A stretch of DNA of 64,000 nt from Ceraceosorus guamensis (Eukaryota; Basidiomycota; Exobasidiomycetes; Ceraceosorales; Ceraceosoraceae): positions 617,628 through 681,627 of the forward strand of contig NW_020289998.1 in the NCBI RefSeq assembly GCF_003144195.1. Reading direction: 5' to 3'. A model generated the notes under the pieces. That model made no database searches, was not told the origin of the DNA, and worked only from the letters and a program-made list of their open reading frames with translations. Position 1 is the stretch's first letter, and every line of letters starts with the position of its first letter. Position numbers and translations under genes: made by a program. This document shows positions 22,408-33,336 of this stretch, one piece after another.

Positions 22408-23652
22408 TTAAGCCACAGCCGGCTCGTCCGTTGTGGTAGTCTTTGCATCCACACCAGCTGCAGGTGCCGGTGCGGAAGCATCAGCGGCAGCCGAAGATCC
22501 AGTGGCGTGCTGCGAGTCGATTGGAGCCGTTGACGCAGCGCCTTGAGTCTCCGCACCTGTGGGCTCGGCCACAGCAGGAACAGATTTCTGTGCCTCCTCT
22601 TTACCAGTCGCCTTTTTCGAAGACTTCCAGTTGATAAAGCAAGGGACGTCAGGGGCCGTCTTGCTGGGCATGGCCATCTCTTGAAACATGAGCGGGATGC
22701 GTCCAGAAGCATCAGACTGCAAAAACATTCTCCAGTCCGTCTCGCCAGCTTGCGTCTCGGAGATGGCTTCGACGGATGCGTAGTATGCTCGGACGTATCC
22801 TTCGCTGCTACGATGAGGACACTTGTCGTGAGATACGGGCTGTTGGATGACGATGAAGCTGCGCAGGCTCTGTGGCTCGGAAGCTGGCAGCGATTCACCA
22901 CGCAATTGCTGCAGCACCAGCGCTTCGTGCGCTTCAGAGTAAGGTGTGGGGTGCGGTGGCAGCTCGAGAGTGATGAGCAGCTCCAAAAAGTCTCTGTTGG
23001 ACGTCAAGCTGGGCAGATTGTCTTTTGGGAGCAATCCGAGCAAGGCAATAATCGACCGCTCGTCAGCCATACCAAGAACGGGCGCCCTGCATACACTCCA
23101 CTCACAGGTATTGTTCCACACCTCTGCCACACCCTTCTTGAGCTCATCAATCTGATTGGCAGCCGTCATTTCGGAGATATACTCGGTTTCTTGCTGAGGG
23201 TGATCGATGAGTAGACCAGCCTTGAAATCATCCCATGTCAAGCCCTTTGCCTCAGAGGGAGGGTGCACCTGCGATCGTCCAGGGGCGGTCATCGAAGGTC
23301 AGACAGGTGAGCACTACAGCGTGTCTCAAAACAGAACCACCCCCGCACGAGCTCCGTGTATCCTTCACTTCGTTCGAGTTCCGCCGCTCACGCTATGTCT
23401 GCCGTGCCAGCCGCACTTTGCCAGTCGGCCTTTGTGCACGCTGTTACCCTTGAAGCTCTGAACAGGAGCCACCTCCGTCTTGATGACTTTGCCCTTTGCC
23501 CAACCATGACTCGCGCGAATCATCGCAAAGGCCTGCTTGACATAGGCGCTAATCGCATCTTGAGAGATGCTTCCCGTCTCGTCGGTCAATGTGGAGATGG
23601 GAACGGGAGCAGCCTCAAAGGGATAAGCGGCGTCCGAAGATGGGGTCGTCAT
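22408..23652 (-). CDS. DUF3074 (START-like fold) domain protein
   Basis: Two exons on the reverse strand: 23652-23440 and 23268-22408; 357 residues. The core matches the fungal DUF3074 family, whose fold is START-like and expected to bind lipid or another hydrophobic ligand: NSVHPPSE at the splice junction, DHPQQETEYI, RSFIVIQQPVSHDKCP, then SVEAISE and the acidic W/F-rich end. The last ~70 residues are a Pro/Ala/Thr-rich, probably disordered tail. The donor used here is GTGCAC, less standard than GTGAGT, but it alone restores the conserved RxSVH-like segment; the boundary is therefore less certain than the rest. Function of the family is not established. Confidence 0.78.
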
Positions 23653-24484
23653 CTTCGTTTGTCCAAAATGCAGACAGATCTCGTTGATAGAATGTAGGGG
23701 ACGCCGCTCGGAACGCTGATCCCGATGATTGCGATGGTGGTCAAGAGTCTAGACTTGCAAAGAGAAGAGCCGCTCAGGAAGGGTGTTGATTTGAAATTGA
23801 GAAGGTGGTGGGCCCTGCTGGGGTGCAAGCGCGAAGCACCCCTGATGTATGCACGAGCGAGCCCCCGCGCCGCGCGCTAGCTATCAATGCGCGGACACAC
23901 CGCGCTTGCATGAAAGGCTTTCGGCGTGAGCCTCGTCCATCCAGAGCAGCAGCAATCAACAAGAGGCTTCCTACGACACTCGTGGCTATTGCTAGCGTTT
24001 GCTGCTTGCCCACAGCTCTGAGAGCCTAGGATGTGGACCCAAATCGGATCACAATGCAGCAGGCACGGTACTCGCAGCTGAGTGAGCTACTGGAGTCTCT
24101 CTTCTCGACCGGCTGCACGTCCCTTGCAAACCAAGTGGAGGCAATCCCTGTAGCTGCCAGGGCTGAAATGGCGTGGTTTCTTGCATCCTTTGCAGAGAGG
24201 AATCAAGAATCAATCACAGTCATCAGTCACGTGCCAGATGCAATTCACGATTCAGAAGGTGCGAACGAGAAGGAGGACGACCATCGGAATGCTCTGGTTT
24301 GACTCTTCTGTCTGGCGACTGACGGATCAGAGGCGAGGAGTGCACTCTGGCCACGGATAGTAAAACGTAAAGTTGTTTGCGCTCAACGCAATGCCAAGAT
24401 GCTCATATGACTCGTCCAAGTCCAACAGTCACAGTCCAGGAGCGACAATGGCACGCAGACGTGGGAAATGGTCATCCCGATGCA
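23653..24484. other. Spacer between DUF3074 and SAM50 genes
   Basis: Holds the DUF3074 promoter and the SAM50 3' end. The only ORF of interest is the small one at 24054-24302, listed separately. Confidence 0.5.
24054..24302 (+). CDS. Possible small protein, unassigned
   Basis: Open frame of 82 residues from the first ATG, with an amphipathic helical first half (LSELLESL, VAARAEMAWFLASFAERNQ) and an acidic end. It resembles no family I recognise, lies in the promoter of the DUF3074 gene, and contains a copy of the dispersed TGATTCACGA-like motif near its 3' end, which argues for chance. It could also be an exon of a larger unseen gene. Confidence 0.22.
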   Translation: MQQARYSQLSELLESLFSTGCTSLANQVEAIPVAARAEMAWFLASFAERNQESITVISHVPDAIHDSEGANEKEDDHRNALV

Positions 24485-26887
24485 TTACAGGAAGCTTATG
24501 CCAATACCTAATTGCACCCCTTTTCTCGCTCCATCTCCACGTCTAGCAGCCAGGGGCAGACCAGCATTGAGTTCGACTCGCAGAGGTCCCTGAGAGAACA
24601 TCAGTCCAACTCCAGCCGACGCTGACGGCTGAAGCAAGGGAGACAACGCTGGTGGCTGAAGAGGAATAGCTGTTTCGACGTAGCAAGGAACGATGAGTCT
24701 CTCAGCGACGCATCAAGCCAGGGTGCGCTTCGACACACGCCTGCGTTTGAAAATCACTCACTTTGATCTATCTGCGTCAATTGACCAGCATTAAAGAATG
24801 CGTGCAGCTTCAACGGCCAGTGCGGCCGCAAGGGCAAAGGCGCAAACAAGCTGCACCCAGCCGACCAGAACGCATCTCCGCCTAGCGAGTCACCTTTGTG
24901 TTCAACAAGTGCGGCAGCAAATCGTGAGCATCTCCGACAGGGGCGGAAGGCATCGATAACGCTGGGACACCCACCTCCGTCTTTAGGACCAAGACTGTTG
25001 AAGCGGAACATCCGCACGCTGAGAGGGCCTCCGAGCTGGAAACGATCGCTCAAATGGCTCGGCCTCGCGTCCAATGTCTTCAGCAGTCCGGCCGAAGCGC
25101 CTAACGACCAGGCCTAATATGGACGTGGCCGGCGCAGGAATTTCAGACGTGCTTGAAGTCCAGCGCGACCCTTCAGAAGGAACCTGCAATCCAGCACTCA
25201 CGTAGCCATGCCCAAGCGTCCTCGCTCTCGAGGCCTCCAGCTCTGCCTTCCAGTGATGCACATCAGATCCGAAGCCAGATACCTCGTTCACCACCTTAGT
25301 CAAGCTGCCCGTTGTAGCCTGGAACAATGGGTCGTCCCTTGTATCCCTCATGTACGTGTGCTGCACCGAGCACTTGAGCGAATGACCGGCCAGACGTCGA
25401 ATGCTGTTGCGAAGCATATCGAATGCATTGAGTGACGTGCCGCGAGGGCCTCGCAGCCTTGCGTTCTACTCACGATCTAGAAGCGAAAGGTCTAAGTCTA
25501 CCGATATGTCGCCAATCCGCTTGCAGCGCGAACTCGTGAGATATGCCTTGAGCAGTGCTCGACTGAGATCACACGCATGGGCGGCGTGGTCAAAAAAAAG
25601 AGGAAGGTGGCGGCGCTTGCGCATCTGCGCGACGCAAAGACTACTCACCAGAATGCTAGCTCGAGCTCCCCGAAGGCCTTCGTAAGCGGCCCACCAAGCC
25701 GTGCAATCTCTATCCAGGGCATATGCGCCTAGCGAGAATATGTGATCTGGATTGGCCAATATTGGAGCTGTAAGAGAGACCTGAAGCGAGGTATGTTCGA
25801 CTGGAATGAGCCAAGCGAGCAACGTGTAGGCCTCACTTCAGCATTGCAAGCTGCACACTCACATTGAAAGCTTTACGAGTGCGAGTGCCAATGGTAGCGC
25901 TTCCATTGAAAACCTCTGCTCCTCCAAACACGTTGCGCACGCGAGCCTGCACCGACGCGCTCCCCTCCCCATCGCCCACATCCGTAGAGCTCTTGAGCAA
26001 AAGCCTGCTCCGATTCTTCAGCGTCAATACCACGTCGCTGAGTTCCTGCTGTGCTCGCTTATCCGCATCCTTTGGCACATCCTTTGCCGGTTGCAAAGTC
26101 ACGTCAACCTTGTCGAAGACGTCCATGGCCGTGAGGTCCGCCGAGAGGCTCTGCGCCACCGCTATCAAGCCCAAAGCCGCCGTCCTCTCGCCCACTTTGG
26201 GCAAAGCGGCTCGATGTCGGTAGAATAGCTCTGACAGTCCCACAGCGCTCGAGCTTGATGCTCGAGGAAGCAAGTACGGGGAGCAGAGACTTTCGAGGAA
26301 AGATCGTCGGAGAAGAGAAGCGCCTTCAATCCTGATGGAGGCCAGCTGCAGCGGCATTTGTGGTAGCTGCGATGGCAACACACGTAGTCATGGTCATCGC
26401 CGAGCGGGCGCCAGCAGATGTCAGCTACATCACTTGGAGATTGGTTGCAGCCAACCTGTCTCAGCTAGCCAGCCAGACTCACCAACCCGTTTCGGAGCGC
26501 ATCTTGAAGCCCGTCGAGGTTGTGCGGCGATATCTCTTCCTCTTCTGCCGCACTCCCAGCCTCTGCCTCTGTTCTGCTCTTTTCATCTGCTTCACCTGAT
26601 GCTGATGCCGCTGAAGCACCCTGCTGGCCCTTCACAGCAGCCTTTGCGCTCGTAGATGTCCTTTCGAACTCCATAGCAGGAGCGACGTCAGAGCTCGTTG
26701 AGCCAGTATTCAAGGCGCTGGACCTGAACGAGGAAGATGCAGCTGGAGACCTCGGTGCGCGGCTCGAGCCTTGCGCATTGCTGGAGGATGACGCCGCGTG
26801 AGGTGGACTGGTTGGGCGCGGCGGTTGGACCTCTGCTGGCGGAGCTGTAAAGGAGCCGTCGTAGCGATTGGAGCTCTGCTCCGACAT
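24485..26887 (-). CDS. SAM50: SAM50/Tob55, mitochondrial outer-membrane beta-barrel assembly factor
   Basis: Core of the SAM complex that inserts beta-barrel proteins into the mitochondrial outer membrane (Omp85 family). Eight exons on the reverse strand: 26887-26483, 26366-25863, 25780-25649, 25562-25474, 25403-25202, 25113-24975, 24893-24762, 24648-24485; 588 residues. The POTRA-like part starts at SIRIEGASLLRRSFL (about residue 142). Barrel landmarks follow: NVFGGAEVFNGSATIGTRTR, HEFALQADWRHI, IRRLAGHSLKC, MRDTRDD, DRFQLGGP, GDSLGGDAFW, SAGVGLMFS and the C-terminal GIGISFL ending in the hydrophobic residue expected of a last beta strand. The first exon (135 residues) is a Ser/Ala/Pro/Glu-rich disordered segment, longer than in yeast. 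Each join was fixed by phase and by these motifs. Confidence 0.92.
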
Positions 26888-27919
26888 GGCGTCTCTCTAT
26901 CGATCAGTGACGCCAGAGAGTCCTAAGCACGCACGCAAGCATAATGGGACGCCCAGCGACGGCGGTGCGTGGTCGAGAAGGCGGCGCGTGGTCGTGGATG
27001 TGGACGTAAAGGCAAAGCTGCGAGAAGAAAGACTACGCGCAAAACAGATGCATACCGGCCGGCGCATCCTACCACGTTCAAATTCACGATCTCTTTTCGC
27101 CGTTCACGACATGAAAGTGCGCAACAAAAACACCTCTGAGGAAGAGTGAGTGAGTGAGCGAGCGAGCGACGCTGCTGCTGATGCGCTGAACAATCATCCG
27201 ATGAAGGGCCGCTTGATTCTTATATCCAGTCCCCGCCCACCCATCGGTTCAACCCCCTGCAGCGACCTCGTCTCTGCGGGAGCGCAGCATCCAATGATGG
27301 CCGATGCCAAGAAGCCCACCAAATGACCACGAGCGCAAGCACGAAAGACGAGAGGAAAAGCCAAGCAAACAGCGCACAGATCGTGCGTGTGCATGCATTG
27401 GAAAGGAAAGGGGGTACAAGCGGGAAGGGGAAGAGGGCGTGGGAGGGGGCGAAGGAATATCGGCTCAGGTTGCGTACATGACCACGAGGCTTATTGGATG
27501 GCCATCGGTATGAGTCCCGAACCCGTTGGGCGCGGTCTTCGGCAGAGCGGAGTGACTGGGAATGGTGAAATGGAAGGGGGAAAGAGGAGAAAAGCTTTGG
27601 TCGAGTCTTCCTCCATCTTGACGTCCTGGAAGTCGTACCGACGAGACTAGCGCGAATGAGAAGCGTACGGAGTCAGCGCGCCTGTCGTTCGCAAAGTGGG
27701 ACAGTCCTTCGAACACTCACTTCTCCTCACTCCCACCACTGACCATTCTCCATCTTCAGGCCCCATCCCCTTTGTCGTCCAGTCCGTTCCTGCTTGTTGG
27801 TAGGGAAAAGGGAAGGGGGCAAAGGTGAAGTTGACGGCTCGCTTGACAAGAGATGACATCGTACCTGCGAAGTAGGCGCTGCCCAACACGGCTCGCGCTT
27901 TGCAATCGAAAGCGTCGCA

Positions 27920-28160
27920 AGGAGGCAATCTGATGCTTGTTGTGTGCCGATCGGAAGCGTCGTTCTGACGAGTCGAAGACTCAAGTCTGAGGAGGCAACC
28001 TAATGGCGTTTGGTGTGCTACCAGAAGCATCGTCACACATGTGAAGAGGCCATCTGATGCTGTCGACACGGACACACCGACCAGGAGCGTCGCCCGAATG
28101 AGTAGACACTTCGATAAGGGGAGGCTACCCGACGGCGTTGACACGCGACCGCTCTATGGT
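27920..28160 (+). repeat. Degenerate tandem repeat, about four units of 55-75 bases
   Basis: Units begin at about 27920, 27990, 28044 and 28119. Each opens with GAGGC(A/C/T)A-type sequence followed by TCTGATG or a variant, and the second half carries AGCGTCG or AGCATCG. Units are diverged and unequal in length, so the array is old. Confidence 0.55.
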
Positions 28161-28640
28161 AGAGCTGAAGGTATGGCGAACGAATCGCTCTCGTCCGTTC
28201 GATGAAGGGACAACCGAGTCAGAACATGACTCGTGCCAGCACATTGGAGTGCGGCAAAATAAGCTCCAAGAGCTTCACCGAGTACAATGGTACCGGTTTC
28301 ACTTCCTCTCGATAGAGGAAGTCCTGAAGATCCGCACTGGGACTTCGAGCGAGAACACTGCCCGCGAGGGTGTGCTCCCAAATGCTGCTCCAAGCAGCCT
28401 GAACAGTACGCCGCACGAGCAACATTGCTGATGGGCAACATGAGTCTACCTCGCCTGAGGAAGTCTACGAAGCCAAGACAAGGCTTCGGACAACAGCGAT
28501 GCCCAACATGGGCACGCTTCTAATGATCGGCTCCGAAGAGCGACTAGTGGTGCCAGCAACGGAGTGCTGGCAAAGCGAGACGGCATACGCCATATTCGCT
28601 CGACCTGAGTCAGCGACCCTTTCGGATGCATGACGTTCTT

Positions 28641-28779
28641 TCTCGAGGTGACGCCGATCCGGCACCTTTGCAACCAGCTCTTGTCGAGCGGTTGACCTCT
28701 TGAAAAGGTCTCGAGGTGAAAGTCGCCGATCCGGCACCTTTCTCACCAGCTCTTATCGAGCGGTTGACCTCTTGAAAAG
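28641..28779 (+). repeat. Direct tandem duplication, 68 and 71 bases
   Basis: Copy 1 at 28641-28708 and copy 2 at 28709-28779 both run from TCTCGAGGTGA through CCGATCCGGCACCTTT and GAGCGGTTGACCTCTTGAAA. They differ by a 3-base indel and a handful of substitutions. Confidence 0.88.
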
Positions 28780-29671
28780 ACTTTTATGTATGAGAAGTTG
28801 CAATCGTCAAAAGACGACATGTAGTCAGGTTAATTGAAGATGTTCTGAGCACGACCAGACCCCGCAGGTTTCGGTCGAGGAAGTCGAGCAAGATTCGGTC
28901 TATAGCCATCCGAATTGGCACGTGGTGGCGACTCAGGAGCCTCCCCAGCTAGCGCCAAAGCGAAGGCTGATAGCCCGAACGCATGTCAACAGACCTCGAG
29001 GACTACAACTGCGCAAGCTACCGGCGGCTTTTTTATTCGGGTCAGGTGCGGTGCAATCAACTGATTTGCGAGAGATCCGGCTTTGCCAACAAAGCGGGAA
29101 GCCCCTCGTCGATAGCCAGCTGATGCACCAGCCGCGCACGCCGGACTAGTCCGTGAAGACCCGTCTAGCGCACACGGGGATCTCGTGACGGAGGGCGAAC
29201 GTGTCCATGTTGCCGATGCAGAAAGCCCTCTACGAGCTCGACTGCCACGCCCTATGCAAAGGGATACGAGGTCGAGGAAACATCAACTCGACCAGGTACG
29301 GCGTGCGTCTCGGCATGGTCCACGTTGCCACGTCAACTGATCCGGCACCTAGTAATATCAAAGTAGATCTTGAAATCCGTGAAACACGAGCTTCGTAGTA
29401 ATGTGTTCATGATGAACGAGCTTGTATCAATGAAGAACGAGCTTGATAGACGCAAAGCATCCACTACCGCCAGCTACCTCATCTTGACGCCCTTCTCCTT
29501 CTTCTTGACCAACCCAAAAGGCAGCTGCGAGCAGCGGCGATCCGGATGGCGTTAGTCGAAGTCGATGGGCGACAATTCCGGTGAGCGGCGTGCAAGACAT
29601 TGTGCGCGAAGAGCGACGATGATAACGATGATGTTCCTAGCCAAAAGGCTAAATGCCTGTCCAATGGACAA

Positions 29672-29755
29672 ATACTGCCCCACAAGGGGTTCAAATACGT
29701 CCCACGAGGGGCAAAAACGACCCGAAACGGGCGAAAAGACGACCCGAGAAGGACC
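29672..29755. repeat. Stack of short GC-ended palindromes
   Basis: A row of CCC(N)GGG words: CCCCACAAGGGG, CCCACGAGGGG and CCCGAAACGGG follow one another within about 60 bases, spaced by A-rich linkers. It may be a decayed repeat or a fragment of a mobile element. Confidence 0.5.
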
Positions 29756-29926
29756 AGGTGGTGTGCGCACGGATGCGGGGATCGGCCCTGTGCTGCTTCT
29801 TCGAATGCCCGTCGAAGAACCCCGAGCTCGTGTGGTGTAATGTTCCGAGGAACTTGACTACCGCATAGCAGTACACGATGTGTGGGGACAGGTCATGAGC
29901 ACCTGTGCAAGGGCGGACTCAGGCTC

Positions 29927-29943
29927 GCCCGGCGAGCCTGGGA
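29927..29943. repeat. Perfect hairpin, 8-base arms
   Basis: GGCTCGCC and GGCGAGCC separated by one C. It sits in the last part of the probable repeat debris and could form a tight cruciform; function unknown. Confidence 0.65.
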
Positions 29944-30282
29944 CAGGGGGGCGACACCCTGTCGGTCCATGAGGAGAGGAGGGAAAGGGTGAAAGTTGAG
30001 GGGGGCAGTTTAAGTAGTGTGAGGCAAGCCTGGCAGAATGCCCCACGGCTCGCGTTGACCAGCCTTGCAGATCCTCTCCTCTAGTGCTCTGCTTTGTCCT
30101 CCCGGGCGCAGGAGCGCGACCCTTTGGCCCCCTTCGAGGCCCAATCGCGCTTTGGGCTATACTGTAGCAGCCCTATACGACGCCATGCAGCAGCAGCAGC
30201 AGGCAATTCCGTCTGCAGCTGATGCTCATCTCAGCGCCAGGCAGCGTCCGCGGCCCGGCCTGCTGTATACCGTACAATTATT

Positions 30283-30309
30283 ATTGTGATTCGTGATTGT
30301 AATCACAAT
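30283..30309. repeat. Inverted repeat made of the dispersed motif
   Basis: Perfect 9-base arms ATTGTGATT and AATCACAAT separated by CGTGATTGT, which is itself a copy of the dispersed TCGTGATT word. Confidence 0.75.
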
Positions 30310-31332
30310 GTCAATCGGTCACTGCTGTTGGCGTCGCACCGACTCGATTTACCCAGACTCCCGACCATCCGACCAGCGGCTGCATGGAAGTCCACGCATG
30401 CAATCGGAGCGTGAGAGCACAAAATGCGTGGAACACCTAATAATCAAAATAGCTGCACTGTGCTGCAGCTCGATCGGCGCCCAGCTAGCTGTAGCTATAT
30501 AAGCTGTCATGACGGTGGTGGGTGAGATGGCAATCGTGATAGTTCTCGGATCACCTTCGTGCTTCTTGATTCTTTTCACGATTCAAGAAGGGCTCACTGA
30601 CCATCAGACGGTGAGTCGCGAGTCGTGAGTGCATGACGCTTCAAATCCGTCTCGAACATTCACGATTCTTGATTCGGTGTTTCGTACTTTGACGCCAACT
30701 TCATTCACCTCCAGCAACGATTCGAGTTTCGCTGCATGCGTGACGCTTGTAGGGTGAGAAGGTCCCATACTCAGCGTCTGATTGGGTAGCAGATCTTGCA
30801 ATTCCCCCTCCCCTCCCCGTCTGCCCGTCGATCGCCATTCGATGCCGAACGCCTCGCTGTTTCGTGGCTATGGCGCGCTTGTCGGACGAACTGCTGCTCT
30901 CAAAGTGCACTCGCAATCACACGTGTCTCGTGGTGTGCTCGTGCTCGTGCTCGAACAGCGCCATTGCAGCCTGGCTTATTGGTATCAGCTGCAGTGTTAT
31001 GAGCAGCGATCACTCCACATCGTCCTGCAGTCAAGTCTGGTTGCTCATGGGGCCGACGAGGCCGGCAAGCATGTGATTGCAATCAAGCACGGGGATGGGT
31101 AAGTATATATGACGTGGCGCGTGTGGATCGAGTATAGAGGCGCGGATAAAGGTCTAATTCAAGAATACGAGGCGGATGCTGATTTTCCCCACGGGTGCAA
31201 GTCGATGAGGGGTGGCAGATCATTGGTAAACAGACTTGGACGAACATCGAGGTGCGATGCTAGTCAGTATTCGAATATATGTAGCAGGCCAAATCGAGGC
31301 GTGCGTTCTTATAGAGGGGCTCAAGTGCGCAA

Positions 31333-33336
31333 TTAGGAGCGCCAAGGTCCTCCGGGACCAACGACAGTAAGACGCTCCTGTGCTCGGCGCAACGATTGAC
31401 GGCAGCGAGCTAGTAGCTCTTCCCTTGCTCGCAGGGAGCGTGTTGCGGCCGTTCCGGTGAGCGTGTCGAGATCCTGCAAACGAATCATTGGAAGCATCTC
31501 GACCCAGTCCCAGAAAGTGCTAGGTCCTTCGCCGTCATAGAAGCAGTCGGCCTGACGTTCGAAGAGGCGCTCGACGGTGCGATACATGCAAGGGACTGAA
31601 GCCGTCTTGATGGGCTCGTCATAGCAGCTTTGAGGATCAGGACGACTTGCTGCTTGGCAGCAACTGTGAGAGCACCTGTCCAGTTCCAATTCCGGCATCT
31701 CAAGGATGCGCAACTCTACGATCTTGGGCTCCTCTCCTGGTGTATCGTTGGATGGAGCGAAGGAAGACCCTGTACGACGACGTTCTTGACGTCGCAGAGT
31801 AGCCAAACTCTCACATGCGAGCATTCTCCACTGGTCAGCCCACCAGCACGCACATGCTGCACTAACACCGTCCTTTCGGCAGATCAGGGAGACCGTCTCG
31901 AGGGTGGGGTGGGTGAGGAGAGCGGCGAAGAATGCTGGGTCCTCCTTGCACATGCCTCGGCAAATCTGCTGCTCCTGCTCAAGCTCAGTCCGCTCGCGAT
32001 TGGGCTCCTTTCCAGTAGCAGCAGCAGCGGAGGCCTCGCGCCTCATGTCGGTCACGCAGTCTGGGCACGTTGGCACGAAGCTGATGGCCAGATGCTTCAG
32101 TCCAGCTTTCGTGATATAAGATGGAGGTGGACGAAGCGCAAGAGGCCAGAATGGTGGAGGAGGTGGATACTCGCGACGAACGAGAAGGTAGGCACATTGC
32201 ATGCAATAGACGACGTGCACGTATTGAGGTCCCAGTCTTGCAGCGCTTGATTCGATTTCCGACTCATCTGATGCTGAAGCAGCGGCAGCCTCTTCAGCGG
32301 CTTGGACGGCAGGCGGAATTGGTGCGAGAGGACTCGATTCGAGACCAAAGCGAGGGATGTGCGCTTCTACCGAAGGGTGAAGCAGCGAGAGATTGAATGC
32401 GTGGGGCGGCGTAAGCATAAGAAGCTTTTCGAGGTTTGGGAGCTCGGCGCAGCACGTGTGCTCCAGCTCGATTTCCATTTCGCGCAACGTCGAGCGAGGC
32501 GTAGAAGGTGAGAGAGCAGCTACCATAGTCTGCACATCAAAGCTGTCATAGTCCAGACCTCCTTGGCTGAAGCGAAGCGCGCGCACAGCCTCGTTGACCG
32601 GCCGCGTGGAAGAGAGGGAGGCCAGACACAAAGCTTTGCAGAGTCCTGCTTCCTTTGCCAAACGTCTGCGCAACGCCACGGGACTTGCGGATGCGTCACC
32701 GAGCTTGGGAGATCGATACAGAGCAGGTTGAAAGATGTCGTAGAGCAGAGAGGATGAGGCTGCCAGGCTGGCACATACATGTTGAGGAACAGCTAGCGAT
32801 AGGCATTCTAGGATCAAGATGCGCAGCTCCGATGGCAAGCTCGCGATCGCATGTCGCATGAGCACATCTCGCCTCGATTCCGAGCAGGTGCGAGCGTCGA
32901 ACAGGGCAGATGCGGACCGAGCGAGCTGAGCAGAAGCTGTTCGAGCCGAGGATTTGTACCTGTGCGGGCTGCTCGGCTTCTTCTTCTTGAGGTCCCAGAT
33001 GGTCATGGATGAGAAAGATCGCCGCATCAGCGTGGTGACGTCTTGTTCTGGTTCGGATTTGTTTGATAGCCAGCCTTTGAGAGTGTTTTGGGAGGAGAGG
33101 CTGGAGCGTCCGTGATGAGACGCCCTGTAGAGTGCCGCCTCTATCGTCGAAGGTGGACCCCACTTTGGCAGCTCCTCCGGCAGAAAGCCAAGCGAGTAGG
33201 ACATCGCGTTGACGTCTGAGGTGCGACAGGCTGAGCAGTAGAGGTGTGAGCAGGTCGAGTGGGCAATGAACAGGTTACGAGTGTTGGACGAAGACAGCAG
33301 AGCGTCGGCAGTTGGGTCGAGGAGCGTGGGGCCCAA
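31333..33336 (-). CDS. F-box-like domain protein, large
   Basis: Single-exon frame of 667 residues. LPSELRILILECLSLAVPQHVCASLAASSSLLYDIF (split here by position: about residues 167-205) has the pattern of an F-box, which would bind Skp1 in an SCF ubiquitin ligase. No LRR or WD repeats follow; the rest is a long mixed region with a cysteine-bearing patch (YCMQCAYLL, CPDC, CRGMC) and an acidic, alanine-rich linker. The nearest internal start is the ATG beginning MSYSLGF at 33204, and either could be used. The domain call is by pattern only; substrate and partners are unknown. Confidence 0.7.
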   Translation of the reverse strand: MGPTLLDPTADALLSSSNTRNLFIAHSTCSHLYCSACRTSDVNAMSYSLGFLPEELPKWGPPSTIEAALYRASHHGRSSLSSQNTLKGWLSNKSEPEQDVTTLMRRSFSSMTIWDLKKKKPSSPHRYKSSARTASAQLARSASALFDARTCSESRRDVLMRHAIASLPSELRILILECLSLAVPQHVCASLAASSSLLYDIFQPALYRSPKLGDASASPVALRRRLAKEAGLCKALCLASLSSTRPVNEAVRALRFSQGGLDYDSFDVQTMVAALSPSTPRSTLREMEIELEHTCCAELPNLEKLLMLTPPHAFNLSLLHPSVEAHIPRFGLESSPLAPIPPAVQAAEEAAAASASDESEIESSAARLGPQYVHVVYCMQCAYLLVRREYPPPPPFWPLALRPPPSYITKAGLKHLAISFVPTCPDCVTDMRREASAAAATGKEPNRERTELEQEQQICRGMCKEDPAFFAALLTHPTLETVSLICRKDGVSAACACWWADQWRMLACESLATLRRQERRRTGSSFAPSNDTPGEEPKIVELRILEMPELELDRCSHSCCQAASRPDPQSCYDEPIKTASVPCMYRTVERLFERQADCFYDGEGPSTFWDWVEMLPMIRLQDLDTLTGTAATRSLRAREELLARCRQSLRRAQERLTVVGPGGPWRS

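Larger units (their letters stand above)
26888..31332. other. 4.4 kb gene-free region with decayed repeats
   Basis: No recognisable coding region. From the left: SAM50 promoter, a GAGT/GAGC tandem at about 27145-27170, degenerate tandem units (27920-28160), a clear 68/71-base tandem pair (28641-28779), stacked short palindromes (29672-29755), a hairpin (29927-29943) and an inverted repeat (30283-30309). Base composition and lack of introns or ORFs suggest transposon debris. No terminal repeats, target duplication or reverse transcriptase motif were found. Confidence 0.5.

Noticed and set aside
24754-25822. Broken SAM50 pseudogene suggested by several short ORFs in different frames
   Set aside because: All breaks fall at good GT-AG sites and the spliced product keeps every barrel landmark to the C-terminal FL, so it is a normal multi-exon gene.
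29840-30060. Possible solo LTR starting TGTTCCGAGGAAC
   Set aside because: No matching CA end with complementary terminus, no target-site duplication and no second copy in the window.
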